32,951 nt of DNA from the NCBI GenBank assembly GCA_016719465.1, contig JADJYY010000042.1, forward strand, positions 1 through 32,951, in the 5' to 3' direction. Position numbers and translations under genes: made by a program. Positions 6,818 to 13,786 of this stretch are shown one piece after another. The notes beneath the pieces are model-generated. The model saw nothing but the letters and a program-made list of their open reading frames with translations, did no database searches and was not told the origin of the DNA. The first letter of the stretch is position 1. Every line of letters begins with the position of its first letter. The DNA is from Hydrogenophilales bacterium (GTDB lineage Bacteria > Pseudomonadota > Gammaproteobacteria > Burkholderiales > Thiobacillaceae).

Positions 6818-7038
6818 AACCTGTCACGGCCGCCCAGGCCTGGCTGGCACCGGGCAGCATTGCTGGTGACGGACAGCCTGATCCTGGCCCCATGGTTGGC
6901 CTGCATCCCCGCCGTCCCCCCGCTGACCGTGGGTGGGCGTTACGCGGTCACCGGCCAGGCGGCCAGGAGCTTGGCCGATCCGCTGCCCATTGCCGACGGG
7001 CTGATCGCTCGGGCGCGTGGGGATGGGAGGGCAAGGCG
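6814..7038 (+). other. Possible frameshifted small gene between EF-hand and thioredoxin genes
   Basis: An ATG overlaps the EF-hand stop (ATGA at 6814-6817) and opens MKPVTAAQAWLAPG, but this frame soon loses protein-like character and runs into the thioredoxin frame. In the next frame ALLVTDSLILAPWLACIP and VGGRYAVTGQAARSLADP continue until a stop just before the thioredoxin start (7042). A single indel near 6855 would join both into one protein of about 75 residues. No family is recognised. It may be a pseudogene, a sequence error, or spacer. Confidence 0.35.
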
Positions 7039-7416
7039 ATGATGCATCAGGCACTCTTCGCCTTACTCATCACGGCTGTGGTCCTGACCGCGCCGGCCCG
7101 CGCCGATACCGCCTCGGCGGTACGCGCCGCTCTGGCATCCGGCGAGCCCGCGCTAATCGAGTTCGGGGCGGAAACCTGTAGCCAGTGCAAGCGCATGAAG
7201 GTGGTGCTGGACGGCGTCAGCCGGCGCTACCAGGGCCGCGCCCATGTGGTGCAGGTCAACGTCAATCGCGACCGCGACGTCACCCGGCAATTCAAGATCA
7301 TGGTCATCCCCACCCTGGTGTTCTTCGATGCCGGGGGCAGGGAAGTCGGACGGAGTTACGGCTTCATGGACGAAGTGAAGGTGGCGCGCAGGCTGCACGA
7401 TCTGGGAGCGCGCTGA
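7039..7416 (+). CDS. Periplasmic thioredoxin-fold protein (CSQC)
   Basis: A 125-residue protein with a signal peptide or N-terminal anchor (HQALFALLITAVVLTAPARA), then a thioredoxin fold: EFGAETCSQCKRM with the CxxC redox pair, NVNRDRDVTRQFKIMVIPTL with the cis-proline, and LVFFDAGGREVGRSYG. The start at ATG 7039 (or 7042) is favoured by GGGAGG upstream and by the signal peptide; the open frame extends artificially back to 6814. It is probably the periplasmic disulfide reductant paired with the CcdA-type transporter immediately downstream, and could keep the cytochrome CVYCH cysteines reduced for haem attachment. Confidence 0.87.
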   Translation: MMHQALFALLITAVVLTAPARADTASAVRAALASGEPALIEFGAETCSQCKRMKVVLDGVSRRYQGRAHVVQVNVNRDRDVTRQFKIMVIPTLVFFDAGGREVGRSYGFMDEVKVARRLHDLGAR

Positions 7417-7466
7417 CATGAAACGACCCCCTTACTCGCCGCGCTCGTTTCCCCCCGAGGGAGAGG

Positions 7467-7498
7467 TCAGTTCCTTCGGAACGGCCGTGCGGAACTGA
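7467..7498 (+). promoter_or_regulatory. Hairpin directly before the ccdA-like start
   Basis: TCAGTTCC (7467-7474) pairs perfectly with GGAACTGA (7491-7498), ending one base before the ATG at 7500. The only purine-rich ribosome-binding candidate (GGAA) is in the right arm. In RNA this would hide the start, so translation of the transporter may depend on ribosomes arriving from the thioredoxin gene or on another signal. The 83-base gap otherwise looks non-coding. Confidence 0.4.
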
Positions 7499-7499
7499 C

Positions 7500-8177
7500 A
7501 TGTTCGAGGAAGTCCCCGACCTGCTGGCAACCTACCCGCTCATAGCCTTCGGCCTGGTGTTCGCCGCCGGCGTGGTGTCCTCGGCCAGTCCCTGCGCCCT
7601 GGCCACGGTGCCGCTGGTGGTGGGCTACGTGGGTGGCCATGCCGGCAAGAGCAAGCCGCGTGCATTTTTCTATTCGCTGGCTTTCGTGCTGGGTCTGGCG
7701 ACCACCTTCACCGCCCTGGGAGCGGCTGCTGCCCTGCTTGGGCAACTCATGGGCAATCTCGGTGGCCCCTGGTTCGTCGCCCTCGGCCTGCTGGCGGCGG
7801 CCATGGGACTGCATCTGATGGGCTGGTTGCCGCTACGTCTGCCTTCCGGCATCAACTGGCAACCGAAAGTGACCGGTCCGCTCGGTGCTCTGCTACTGGG
7901 TGCAGCGTTCGGCATCGTTTCCAGCCCCTGCGCCACCCCCGTTCTGGTGGCCTTGCTGGGCCTGGTGGCGACCCAGGGCGAGGTGGCCTATGGCGTCAGC
8001 CTGCTGTTCGTCTACGCCCTGGGCCATTGCGTGCTGATGCTGGCCGCCGGCACCTTCACCGGGCTGGTCACGGCCTGGGCGCAATCGCGCGGGATGATGG
8101 CCTTCTCGGCGCGGCTGAAGCAGTTGCTGGGAATGCTACTGGTGGCCACGGGCGGCTATCTGGTCTGGCTGGCCTGA
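7500..8177 (+). CDS. CcdA/DsbD-type thiol-disulfide electron transporter
   Basis: A 225-residue inner-membrane protein with about six helices. The paired motifs ASPCALATVPL (C32) and SSPCATPVLVAL (C144) are the two redox cysteines of CcdA, which carries electrons from cytoplasmic thioredoxin to periplasmic thiol-redox proteins for cytochrome c maturation. No periplasmic or C-terminal thioredoxin domain is attached, so it is CcdA-like rather than full DsbD. The separate periplasmic thioredoxin upstream and the TlpA-like protein downstream are natural partners. It completes the cluster begun at 4835. Confidence 0.9.
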   Translation: MFEEVPDLLATYPLIAFGLVFAAGVVSSASPCALATVPLVVGYVGGHAGKSKPRAFFYSLAFVLGLATTFTALGAAAALLGQLMGNLGGPWFVALGLLAAAMGLHLMGWLPLRLPSGINWQPKVTGPLGALLLGAAFGIVSSPCATPVLVALLGLVATQGEVAYGVSLLFVYALGHCVLMLAAGTFTGLVTAWAQSRGMMAFSARLKQLLGMLLVATGGYLVWLA

Positions 8178-8587
8178 GGCGGATCGGCATTGCCGATTGC
8201 CAAGGTTCTTGCGAATTGCATGGACTGAAAATCCGGGCTGGTGGAGCAAACCGCAATGTTTCACCAGCCCATGTGAAGCGCGTATTCCCGTTTCTTCGGG
8301 CCATGGCCGGACTCGAGTCGGCATGTGCCGCGGCGCCGCCATGCCATCCCATGGATCGGGCGCTATTGGTGGAGGTTCCAGGTTTGATCTAGATTAAGAA
8401 CAAGTCCCTAATGACCATAACGGATGTACGCTGACGCAATACGCCTATCCGCACGCGTTTCACCAGCATCGCCCCCGGTGGTGGATTCCCGGCGTCGCCA
8501 ATGCCGTGGCTGGACGGCCAAGGCGCGTGGGGTGTAGCGCGTTCCCCGAGAACTTCTGACCGAATATCTTGATCCATCAGGAATGAC
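8178..8587. other. 410-base intergenic region with hairpins and FNR-type box
   Basis: No credible gene. ATCGGC/GCCGAT forms a short stem at about 8183-8197 just after the ccdA-like stop. A 9-bp perfect inverted repeat, GGGCTGGTG (8235-8243) and CACCAGCCC (8262-8270), follows without a T tract. A near-palindrome around ACTCGAGT lies near 8312-8319. The FNR-type box is listed separately. The remainder, up to the TlpA-like start, would be a long 5' leader. Confidence 0.5.
8384..8421 (+). promoter_or_regulatory. Putative FNR/ANR box and -10 element
   Basis: TTGATCTAGATTAA (8384-8397) matches the TTGAT-N4-ATCAA FNR consensus at nine of ten positions. A possible -10, CATAAC (8416-8421), follows, placing the box centre near -38 to -42 from a start at about 8428-8432, as in class II FNR-activated promoters. 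The regulated gene would be the TlpA-like thioredoxin at 8588, giving low-oxygen induction. The leader would be about 155 bases. Confidence 0.5.
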
Positions 8588-9118
8588 ATGCCCCATCACG
8601 GATTACAGGCCTTGAAACCGCGCGCCTGGCTTCTTGTTCTCCTGCTCTGCGCAAGTGCCCAGGCATGGGCCGCCAAAGCCATCGATTTCGTCTTCGACGA
8701 TGTCGATGGCAAGCCGGTTCGCCTCGCGGACTTTCGCGGCAAGTGGGTATTGGTGAATTTCTGGGCGCCCTGGTGTCCCTTGTGCTGGGCGGAGGTGCCC
8801 ACCCTCAACAAGTTGCACCAGCGCAAGGACTTCGTGGTCATCGGCATCGGCCTGGACTATGGGCCGGACGTGAGCGCGGTCCGTAGCACCGCCGCGAAAC
8901 ACGGCTTCGACGTGACCATCGTCGCGGGCGGGTCGCGTCGCGATGCCGAGAGCCCCTATCGTCAGATCGGGCCGGTGGATTTCTTCCCGACTTCCTACCT
9001 CTACGACCCCACCGGGGAAATCGTCATGTTCGTGCCCGGCCAGGTACGGGAATCCAAACTGCGCGCGTTCATCGAGGAGTGGACCCGGGAGCGGGCCCGG
9101 AAGAACATCGGGCGGTAA
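8588..9118 (+). CDS. TlpA/ResA-like periplasmic thioredoxin (CPLC)
   Basis: A 176-residue protein with a signal peptide (LLVLLLCASAQAWA near residues 15-28) and a TlpA-like redoxin domain: VNFWAPWCPLCWAEVPTLNK with the CxxC pair, IGLDYGPDVSAVRSTAAKHG and FFPTSYLYDPTGEIV with the cis-proline. TlpA/CcmG/ResA proteins reduce disulfides in apocytochrome c or copper chaperones in the periplasm. It is separated from the CcdA-like gene by 410 bases with its own putative FNR box, so it is probably expressed separately while being a likely acceptor of CcdA electrons. Confidence 0.88.
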   Translation: MPHHGLQALKPRAWLLVLLLCASAQAWAAKAIDFVFDDVDGKPVRLADFRGKWVLVNFWAPWCPLCWAEVPTLNKLHQRKDFVVIGIGLDYGPDVSAVRSTAAKHGFDVTIVAGGSRRDAESPYRQIGPVDFFPTSYLYDPTGEIVMFVPGQVRESKLRAFIEEWTRERARKNIGR

Positions 9119-9186
9119 GGCGGGGGGCGTGCGGAATCGCGCCTTCTCCGCCAGAATGACGGCCGTCGAATTTTTGGAGAACCCGC

Positions 9187-9459
9187 ATGAAAAACGTGAA
9201 AGTCCTGGGCACCGGCTGTGCCAACTGCGAAACCACCGCCAGGCTCATCGAGGAAATCGCCGTGGCCAAGGGGACGGCCATCCAGCTGGAAAAGGTCACC
9301 GACATGGCCGCCATTCTTGGCTATGGCGTCATGAGCACGCCCGGCGTGGTGGTCGACGGCAAGCTGGTCCACGCCGGCGGCGTGCCCGACCGGAAGAAGG
9401 TGGAAGGCTGGCTCGCCCCGGCGGGGGGCACGGGCGGCTGTTGCGGCGGTTGTTGCTGA
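9187..9459 (+). CDS. Small thioredoxin-like CxxC protein with Cys-rich tail
   Basis: A 90-residue cytosolic protein of the small thioredoxin-fold family known as redox-active disulfide protein 2 (MTH895/TM0996-like). It shows VKVLGTGCANCETTARLIEE with the CxxC, MSTPGVVVDGKLVHAGGVP with the cis-proline, and ends GGCCGGCC. Relatives often sit beside DUF318 permeases and arsenic or mercury genes. The Cys-pair tail echoes those of the protein at 1613-1951 and of ArsM. TTTTTGGAGA before the ATG provides a ribosome binding site. Terminator and MITE follow. Confidence 0.85.
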   Translation: MKNVKVLGTGCANCETTARLIEEIAVAKGTAIQLEKVTDMAAILGYGVMSTPGVVVDGKLVHAGGVPDRKKVEGWLAPAGGTGGCCGGCC

Positions 9460-9465
9460 ACCGCC

Positions 9466-9490
9466 ACCGTACCGCCGGACGGTTTTTTAT
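9466..9490 (+). terminator. Intrinsic terminator interrupted by MITE insertion
   Basis: ACCGT (9466-9470) pairs with ACGGT (9479-9483) around an 8-base loop and runs into six T residues (9483-9488). The final TTTTTAT (9484-9490) is one copy of the target duplication of the mobile element that starts at 9491. The terminator is still usable for the CxxC gene. Confidence 0.65.
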
Positions 9491-9704
9491 GGCTCTGTTC
9501 GCGTTGAGTATGGATGTCGCGCTGTTTTGGTGGTGGTTGTCTTCCCCCTTTTGCAAAGTTCGGGGATAAAGGGGATCGAGGGGGATTTGACCCGGGTTCA
9601 GTCCGTGCCAGCCTTGGAGAAATCCCCCCTCTCCCCCCTTTACAAAGGGGGGAACCCTACTTTTTGGCCAACTCCGCCCATCACTCGTTAACGCGAACTG
9701 AACC
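9491..9704 (+). mobile_element. MITE-like non-autonomous element, copy 1
   Basis: 214 bases with imperfect terminal inverted repeats: GGCTCTGTTCGCGTT at the left and, on the opposite strand, GGTTCAGTTCGCGTT at the right (13 of 15 match). It is flanked by TTTTTAT at 9484-9490 and 9705-9711, a 7-bp target duplication (or 8 bp with one T lost). The interior holds a long hairpin of G- and C-runs, arms 9568-9588 and 9620-9641. There is no transposase gene. Copy 2 (26820-27037) is nearly identical and in the same orientation. The ends and 7-8 bp duplication resemble IS6-type ends (GGCTCTGTT start, 8-bp duplication), but the parent element is not identified. Confidence 0.85.
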
Positions 9705-9707
9705 TTT

Positions 9708-10691
9708 TTATCGGTCGACGTCCACCACGTAGCGTCCGGCCATCTTTCCGGCCAGGATCTCCTCGGCGGCGGGGATACACGCCGACAGCCCGATCACCTT
9801 GACGATGCCGGCCAGGTCCGCCGGCGCGATGCGCTCGGCCAGCAGCGCCCAGGCCGACTCGCGTCGCGCCCGGCTGGCGTAGACCGAATCGATGCCGTAC
9901 AGGGTGACGCCGCGCAGGATGAAGGGCGCCACGCTGGCGGGGAAATCCATGCCCATGGCCAGGCCGCAGGCGGCCACGGCGCCGTTGCGCTTGACCTGGG
10001 CGCAGGCGTTGGCCAGGGCATGGCTGCCCAGGGTGTCCACCACGCCGGCGAAACGCTCCTTCTGCAAGGGTTTGCCCGGCGCGGAGAATTCGGCGCGGGC
10101 CATCACCTCGGCCGCGCCCAGTCGCTTGAGGTAATCCGCTTCCGCCGCCTTGCCGGTCACGGCCAGCACCTGGAACCCGGCCCGTGCCAGCAGCAGCGCG
10201 GCGATGGAACCCACGCCGCCGGTGGCGCCGGTCACCAGGATGGGGCCGTCCTCCGGCTTGATTCCATGCTTCTCCAGAGCCTGGACGCATAGAGCCGCCG
10301 TGTAGCCGGCTGTACCCACGGCGGCGGCCTCGAAGGGTCCGTAGGGGGCGGGCAGCTTCACCGGCCAGTCGGCCGGCACGCGCGCGTACTGGCCGAGGCC
10401 ACCCCAGCGGCTTTCGCCCTGGCCCCAGCCATTTACCACCACCGCGTCGCCGGGCCGGAAATCCGGGCTGGCCGAGCTTTCCACCACCCCCGCCGCGTCG
10501 ATGCCGGCCACCATGGGCCAGGCGCGCACGATGGGGCTGGTGTTGCCGATGGCCAGGGCGTCCTTGTAATTGAGGGTGGAATGACTGACCCGGATCAGCA
10601 CCTCGCCTTCCGGCAGGGCGGCTTGGTCCACATCGGCGACGCGGGCGGAAAAAGCGGGCTGGTTTTCCAGCAGCAGGGCCTTGAAAGTCAT
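9708..10691 (-). CDS. acuI: Acrylyl-CoA reductase AcuI/YhdH-type NADPH oxidoreductase
   Basis: A 327-residue zinc-free medium-chain dehydrogenase of the YhdH/AcuI family, which reduces acrylyl-CoA and related quinone- or enoyl-like substrates with NADPH. It has SHSTLNYKDALAI near residue 40, GIDAAGVVESS, NGWGQGESRWGGLGQYAR and the nucleotide-binding ILVTGATGGVGSIAALLLAR near residue 150, ending AGRYVVDVDR. ATG overlaps the upstream ampG-type stop (ATGA), so the two are co-transcribed. Its TAA stop (9708-9710) lies inside the right target duplication of the MITE, so the insertion landed exactly at the gene end without altering the protein. Confidence 0.9.
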   Translation of the reverse strand: MTFKALLLENQPAFSARVADVDQAALPEGEVLIRVSHSTLNYKDALAIGNTSPIVRAWPMVAGIDAAGVVESSASPDFRPGDAVVVNGWGQGESRWGGLGQYARVPADWPVKLPAPYGPFEAAAVGTAGYTAALCVQALEKHGIKPEDGPILVTGATGGVGSIAALLLARAGFQVLAVTGKAAEADYLKRLGAAEVMARAEFSAPGKPLQKERFAGVVDTLGSHALANACAQVKRNGAVAACGLAMGMDFPASVAPFILRGVTLYGIDSVYASRARRESAWALLAERIAPADLAGIVKVIGLSACIPAAEEILAGKMAGRYVVDVDR

Positions 10692-12196
10692 GTCTTGGTC
10701 TCCTCTTTGCCCATCAGGGCCTCGATTGTGGACCGCATGCGCCAAACCATGTAGACGCCCGGCACGCCCAGGACCACGGCAACGACGAAGAACGCCGGCC
10801 AGCCGATGCTTTCCGCCATCACCCCGGCCAGGGGGCTGACGTAGATGCGGCCGACGGATGCCAGGGCGGAGAGCAGCGCATAGTGGGTTGCCGTGTAGCG
10901 CTGGCTGCACAGGCTCATGAGCAGGGCGACGAAGGCCGCCGTGCCCATGCCGCTGGTGATGTTCTCGGCGGCGATGGCGAACATGAGCAGGCTGTCGATA
11001 TCGGCCGGCTGGCTGATGGCCACGAAACCCCAGTCGAAGGGTTGCAGGGTGAAGCCGCCCCAGGCCCCCTTGCCCAGCACCGCCAGGGTGTAGAAGCCGA
11101 AGTTGGCCAGCATCTGCAACACGCCGAACAGCAGCAGGGAGCGATACAGGTTCAGGCGCAGCATGAGCGCCCCGGCCAGCAGCGCGCCGAAGATGGTGAG
11201 CCAGATGCCGATGATCTTGTTGACGATGCCCACCTCGGCTTGCGAGAAGGCCATGCCCTTGATCAGGAAGGGCGTGGTCAGGCTGCCGGCGAAGGCATCG
11301 GACAGCTTGTACAGCACGATGAGCAGCAGAAAGGCCCAGGCGCCCGGCTGCCGGAAATAGCTGGTCAGGGACTGGGTCAGGGTCTCGAAGCCGGCCTTCT
11401 TCGCGGCCCAGCCGCCCAGGGGCAGGGCGCAGGCGATGCCGGCGAGGATGAACAGCAGGCGGATCCATTTGTTCGGGTCGTCCGGGTCGAGGCCCAGGCC
11501 CATCAATACCCAGCGGCTGAGGAAGGCGCCGGCCAGCACCCCGGCCAGCAGGGCCAGGAAGCCCAGCAGTTCGCGCAGCGGATCGGATTTCAGCGGCTGC
11601 GAGGCGCCGCTCACCCGGGGCGTGGCGAGCAGCGAGAACACGGCGGCGCCCACCATGATCCAGGCCATCACCTCGTACACCCGGCCCCAGCTCTGCCACT
11701 GCTCCGCCCAGATCAGGGCGATGCCGCCGGACAGGATCATGGCCACCCGGTAGCCGAACACCGCCAGGGAACCGCCCAGGCCCCGCTCGTGGGGCGCCAG
11801 CACGTCGGTGCGGTAGGCGTCGATGACCACGTCCTGGGACGCGGACAGAAAAGCCACCAGTACCGCCACCCCGGCGAAGGCCAGGGGCGCGTCCTTGGGA
11901 GAGAGGCTGGCCATCCACCACAGGGTCCCCGCCATGGCCAGCTGGGTGATCACCAGCCAGCCCTTGCGCCGTCCCAGGAAGGGCGGCTCGAAGCGATCCA
12001 TGAGGGGCGCCCAGAGAAACTTGAAGGTGTAGGGAATGCCGACCAGGCCGAGGAAGCCGATGGTGGCGATGTCCACCCCCTCGATGGTCAACCAGGCCTG
12101 CATGGCCTGGCCGGTCAGGGACAGGGGCAGGCCGGAGGCGAAGCCGAGGAAGAGGACGGCGATCAGGCGGTGGAAGGCGGCAAGGCTGGAGGGCAT
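10688..12196 (-). CDS. ampG: AmpG-like muropeptide permease (MFS)
   Basis: A 502-residue inner-membrane transporter, close to the length of AmpG, which imports anhydro-muropeptides for peptidoglycan recycling. It begins AAFHRLIAVLFLGFASGLPL, with GIPYTFKFLWAPLMDRF, FLSASQDVVIDAYRTDVL and GFYTLAVLGKGAWGG among about 12-14 helices. These N-terminal motifs are diagnostic for the AmpG/acetyl-CoA-transporter-like MFS group. The start ATG 12196 is chosen because the open frame upstream lacks membrane character. It overlaps acuI by 4 bases. Peptidoglycan recycling fits with the shape genes further right, though they are not adjacent. Confidence 0.9.
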   Translation of the reverse strand: MPSSLAAFHRLIAVLFLGFASGLPLSLTGQAMQAWLTIEGVDIATIGFLGLVGIPYTFKFLWAPLMDRFEPPFLGRRKGWLVITQLAMAGTLWWMASLSPKDAPLAFAGVAVLVAFLSASQDVVIDAYRTDVLAPHERGLGGSLAVFGYRVAMILSGGIALIWAEQWQSWGRVYEVMAWIMVGAAVFSLLATPRVSGASQPLKSDPLRELLGFLALLAGVLAGAFLSRWVLMGLGLDPDDPNKWIRLLFILAGIACALPLGGWAAKKAGFETLTQSLTSYFRQPGAWAFLLLIVLYKLSDAFAGSLTTPFLIKGMAFSQAEVGIVNKIIGIWLTIFGALLAGALMLRLNLYRSLLLFGVLQMLANFGFYTLAVLGKGAWGGFTLQPFDWGFVAISQPADIDSLLMFAIAAENITSGMGTAAFVALLMSLCSQRYTATHYALLSALASVGRIYVSPLAGVMAESIGWPAFFVVAVVLGVPGVYMVWRMRSTIEALMGKEETKT

Positions 12197-12210
12197 GAAT
12201 GAAATCGATT

Positions 12211-12627
12211 TCAGCGGATGCCGACCAGGAAAGCCGCCGGCGGAAGAATGGGAATGTTGCGCCAGGGATGCATATCGACCAGGCGCGGATCGCTGGAAAC
12301 CAGCAACTCGGCTTGGGCCGTGTCCGCCAGGGCCAGGAACATGTTGTCCTTGGGGTCGGGGCAATCGGTGACGACCTGGGTCACGGCGACCACCGTGACC
12401 CGTTCGCGCAATCCGGCGATGAACGCCACCCGTTCGGCGCGCGGCGCATAGCGGTCGAACTTCTCCCGCAGCAGCACGGTTTCCAGTTCGGCCAGGGTTT
12501 CCGCCGAGGCGCACACCTCGAACAACAGCAGGGCTTTTTCCAGCGCCAGCGCGGGAATGGACTCGGGGCGGATGGCCGCGCTGACCAAGACGCCCGTATC
12601 CACCACGACGCGCCTAGCGAAGTTCAT
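12211..12627 (-). CDS. PIN-domain toxin (VapC-like, COG1569)
   Basis: A 138-residue putative toxin RNase. RRVVVDTGVLVSAAIRPES carries the first catalytic aspartate; ETLAELETVLLREKFDRY and CPDPKDNMFLALADTAQAELLVSSDP supply the other acidic residues of the PIN active site. The organisation fits the PIN_3/COG1569 family annotated as toxin components of type II systems. It overlaps the antitoxin gene by 14 bases. The stop is 14 bases before the ampG-like start. Confidence 0.87.
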   Translation of the reverse strand: MNFARRVVVDTGVLVSAAIRPESIPALALEKALLLFEVCASAETLAELETVLLREKFDRYAPRAERVAFIAGLRERVTVVAVTQVVTDCPDPKDNMFLALADTAQAELLVSSDPRLVDMHPWRNIPILPPAAFLVGIR

Positions 12628-12883
12628 GCACCAGCCGGATGATGTCCGCGTCGGTCAGGGCCGCCGCCTCCGGCGTGGTCGCCAGCTTCTGGCGGTATTG
12701 GGCATACCAGTGGGCGGCTTCCTCGCGGCGCTTGCGCAAGTCCACCAGTTCCTTCATGTCATGTTCGGACACCACATAAGCCACCGTGCGGCCACGCCGG
12801 GTGACCTCGATGGGCTCGCGCTGGGAACGATCGATCAATTCGCCGAAGCGGCTCTGGGCTTCGACCGAGGTTACGGCAATCAT
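12614..12883 (-). CDS. Phd/YefM-family antitoxin
   Basis: An 89-residue antitoxin. The N-terminus MIAVTSVEAQSRFGELIDRS, followed by EPIEVTRRGRTVAYVVSEHD, is the typical Phd/YefM DNA-binding fold; the C-terminal half (KRREEAAHWYAQYRQKLA, then LTDADIIRLVHELR) is helical and would wrap the toxin. GGAGG lies 5 bases before the ATG. The overlap with the PIN gene indicates co-expression and probably autoregulation by the pair. Confidence 0.87.
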   Translation of the reverse strand: MIAVTSVEAQSRFGELIDRSQREPIEVTRRGRTVAYVVSEHDMKELVDLRKRREEAAHWYAQYRQKLATTPEAAALTDADIIRLVHELR

Positions 12884-12988
12884 GGGGACCTCCGTGGACT
12901 GGCTATTTCATGGGTTATGGCCATGTTAGCCGGTTTGGGTTCGCGGTAGATAGGGCTTGGGCGAAGAAGACCCATCCACGTTGGCTAC

Positions 12989-13768
12989 CTACAGCTCCCA
13001 CTCGTAATCCACCACCAGCGGCGCATGGTCGCTGAAGCGCTGCTCCTTGTAGACGAAGGCCGATTTCGCCTTCCCCGCGATGCCCGGCGTGGCGATCTGG
13101 TAGTCGATGCGCCAGCCCACGTTCCTGGCCCAGGCCTGGCCCCGGTTGCTCCACCAGGTGTAGGCCTCGCCGGTGTGGTCGGGGTAGAGCCTGCGGTAGA
13201 CGTCGACGAAGCCCAGGCGGTCGAACACTTCCGTGATCCAGGCCCGTTCCTCGGGCAGGAAGCCGGAGTTCTTCCGGTTGGATTTCCAGTTTTTCAGGTC
13301 GATCTCCCTGTGGGCGATGTTCCAGTCGCCGCACAGGATGACTTCCCGGCCGCTGGCCACCAGGTTTTCCAGGTGGGGCATGAAGCGTTCCATGAAACTG
13401 AACTTCGCCGCCTGGCGTTCCTCGGAACTGGAGCCGGAGGGCAGGTAAAGGGAGATCAGGGACAGGTTTCCGAACTGGGCCTCAAGATATCGGCCTTCGG
13501 CGTCGATATCCGGGATGCCGAGACCCTCGATGATCCGGTCGGGCCGATGGCGGGTGTAGATGCCCACCCCGCTGTAGCCTTTCTTCTCGGCGTGATGGAA
13601 ATAGCCGGCCAACTTGGGCGGATTGAGCATTTCCGGGCTCAGGTCGACGGCCTGGGCCTTGAGTTCCTGGAGGCAGACCAGGTCGGCGTTCTGGTTTTCC
13701 AGCCAGGGATACAGGCCTTTGCCGGCGGCGGAGCGGATTCCGTTAAGATTCAGGCTGATGACGCGCAT
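12989..13768 (-). CDS. xthA: Exodeoxyribonuclease III
   Basis: A 259-residue AP endonuclease and 3'-5' exonuclease of base excision repair, Mg-dependent, cytosolic. It begins MRVISLNLNGIRSAAGKG, with VCLQELK (catalytic Glu), YSGVGIYTRHRPD, GDWNIAHREIDLKNWKSN (Asp/Asn), RAWITEVFDRLGFVD, AWARNVGWRIDYQIATP and SDHAPLVVDYE (the last His/Asp pair). Length and motif order match ExoIII. ATG 13768 is supported by the MRVISLN start. It diverges from pyrE with only 18 bases between start codons. Confidence 0.95.
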   Translation of the reverse strand: MRVISLNLNGIRSAAGKGLYPWLENQNADLVCLQELKAQAVDLSPEMLNPPKLAGYFHHAEKKGYSGVGIYTRHRPDRIIEGLGIPDIDAEGRYLEAQFGNLSLISLYLPSGSSSEERQAAKFSFMERFMPHLENLVASGREVILCGDWNIAHREIDLKNWKSNRKNSGFLPEERAWITEVFDRLGFVDVYRRLYPDHTGEAYTWWSNRGQAWARNVGWRIDYQIATPGIAGKAKSAFVYKEQRFSDHAPLVVDYEWEL

Positions 13769-13786
13769 GTTACAAGGGCTTTGAGA

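Noticed and set aside
8235..8270. Inverted repeat as an intrinsic terminator or riboswitch
   Set aside because: No T tract follows and no known riboswitch motif could be matched; left as an unexplained hairpin.
4835..9118. A complete hydrogenase operon
   Set aside because: No large subunit, cytochrome b, maturation protease or hyp gene motif was found on either strand in the window.
9491..9704. Short open frames within the MITE as small genes
   Set aside because: The same frames are altered by indels between the two copies, so there is no coding constraint.
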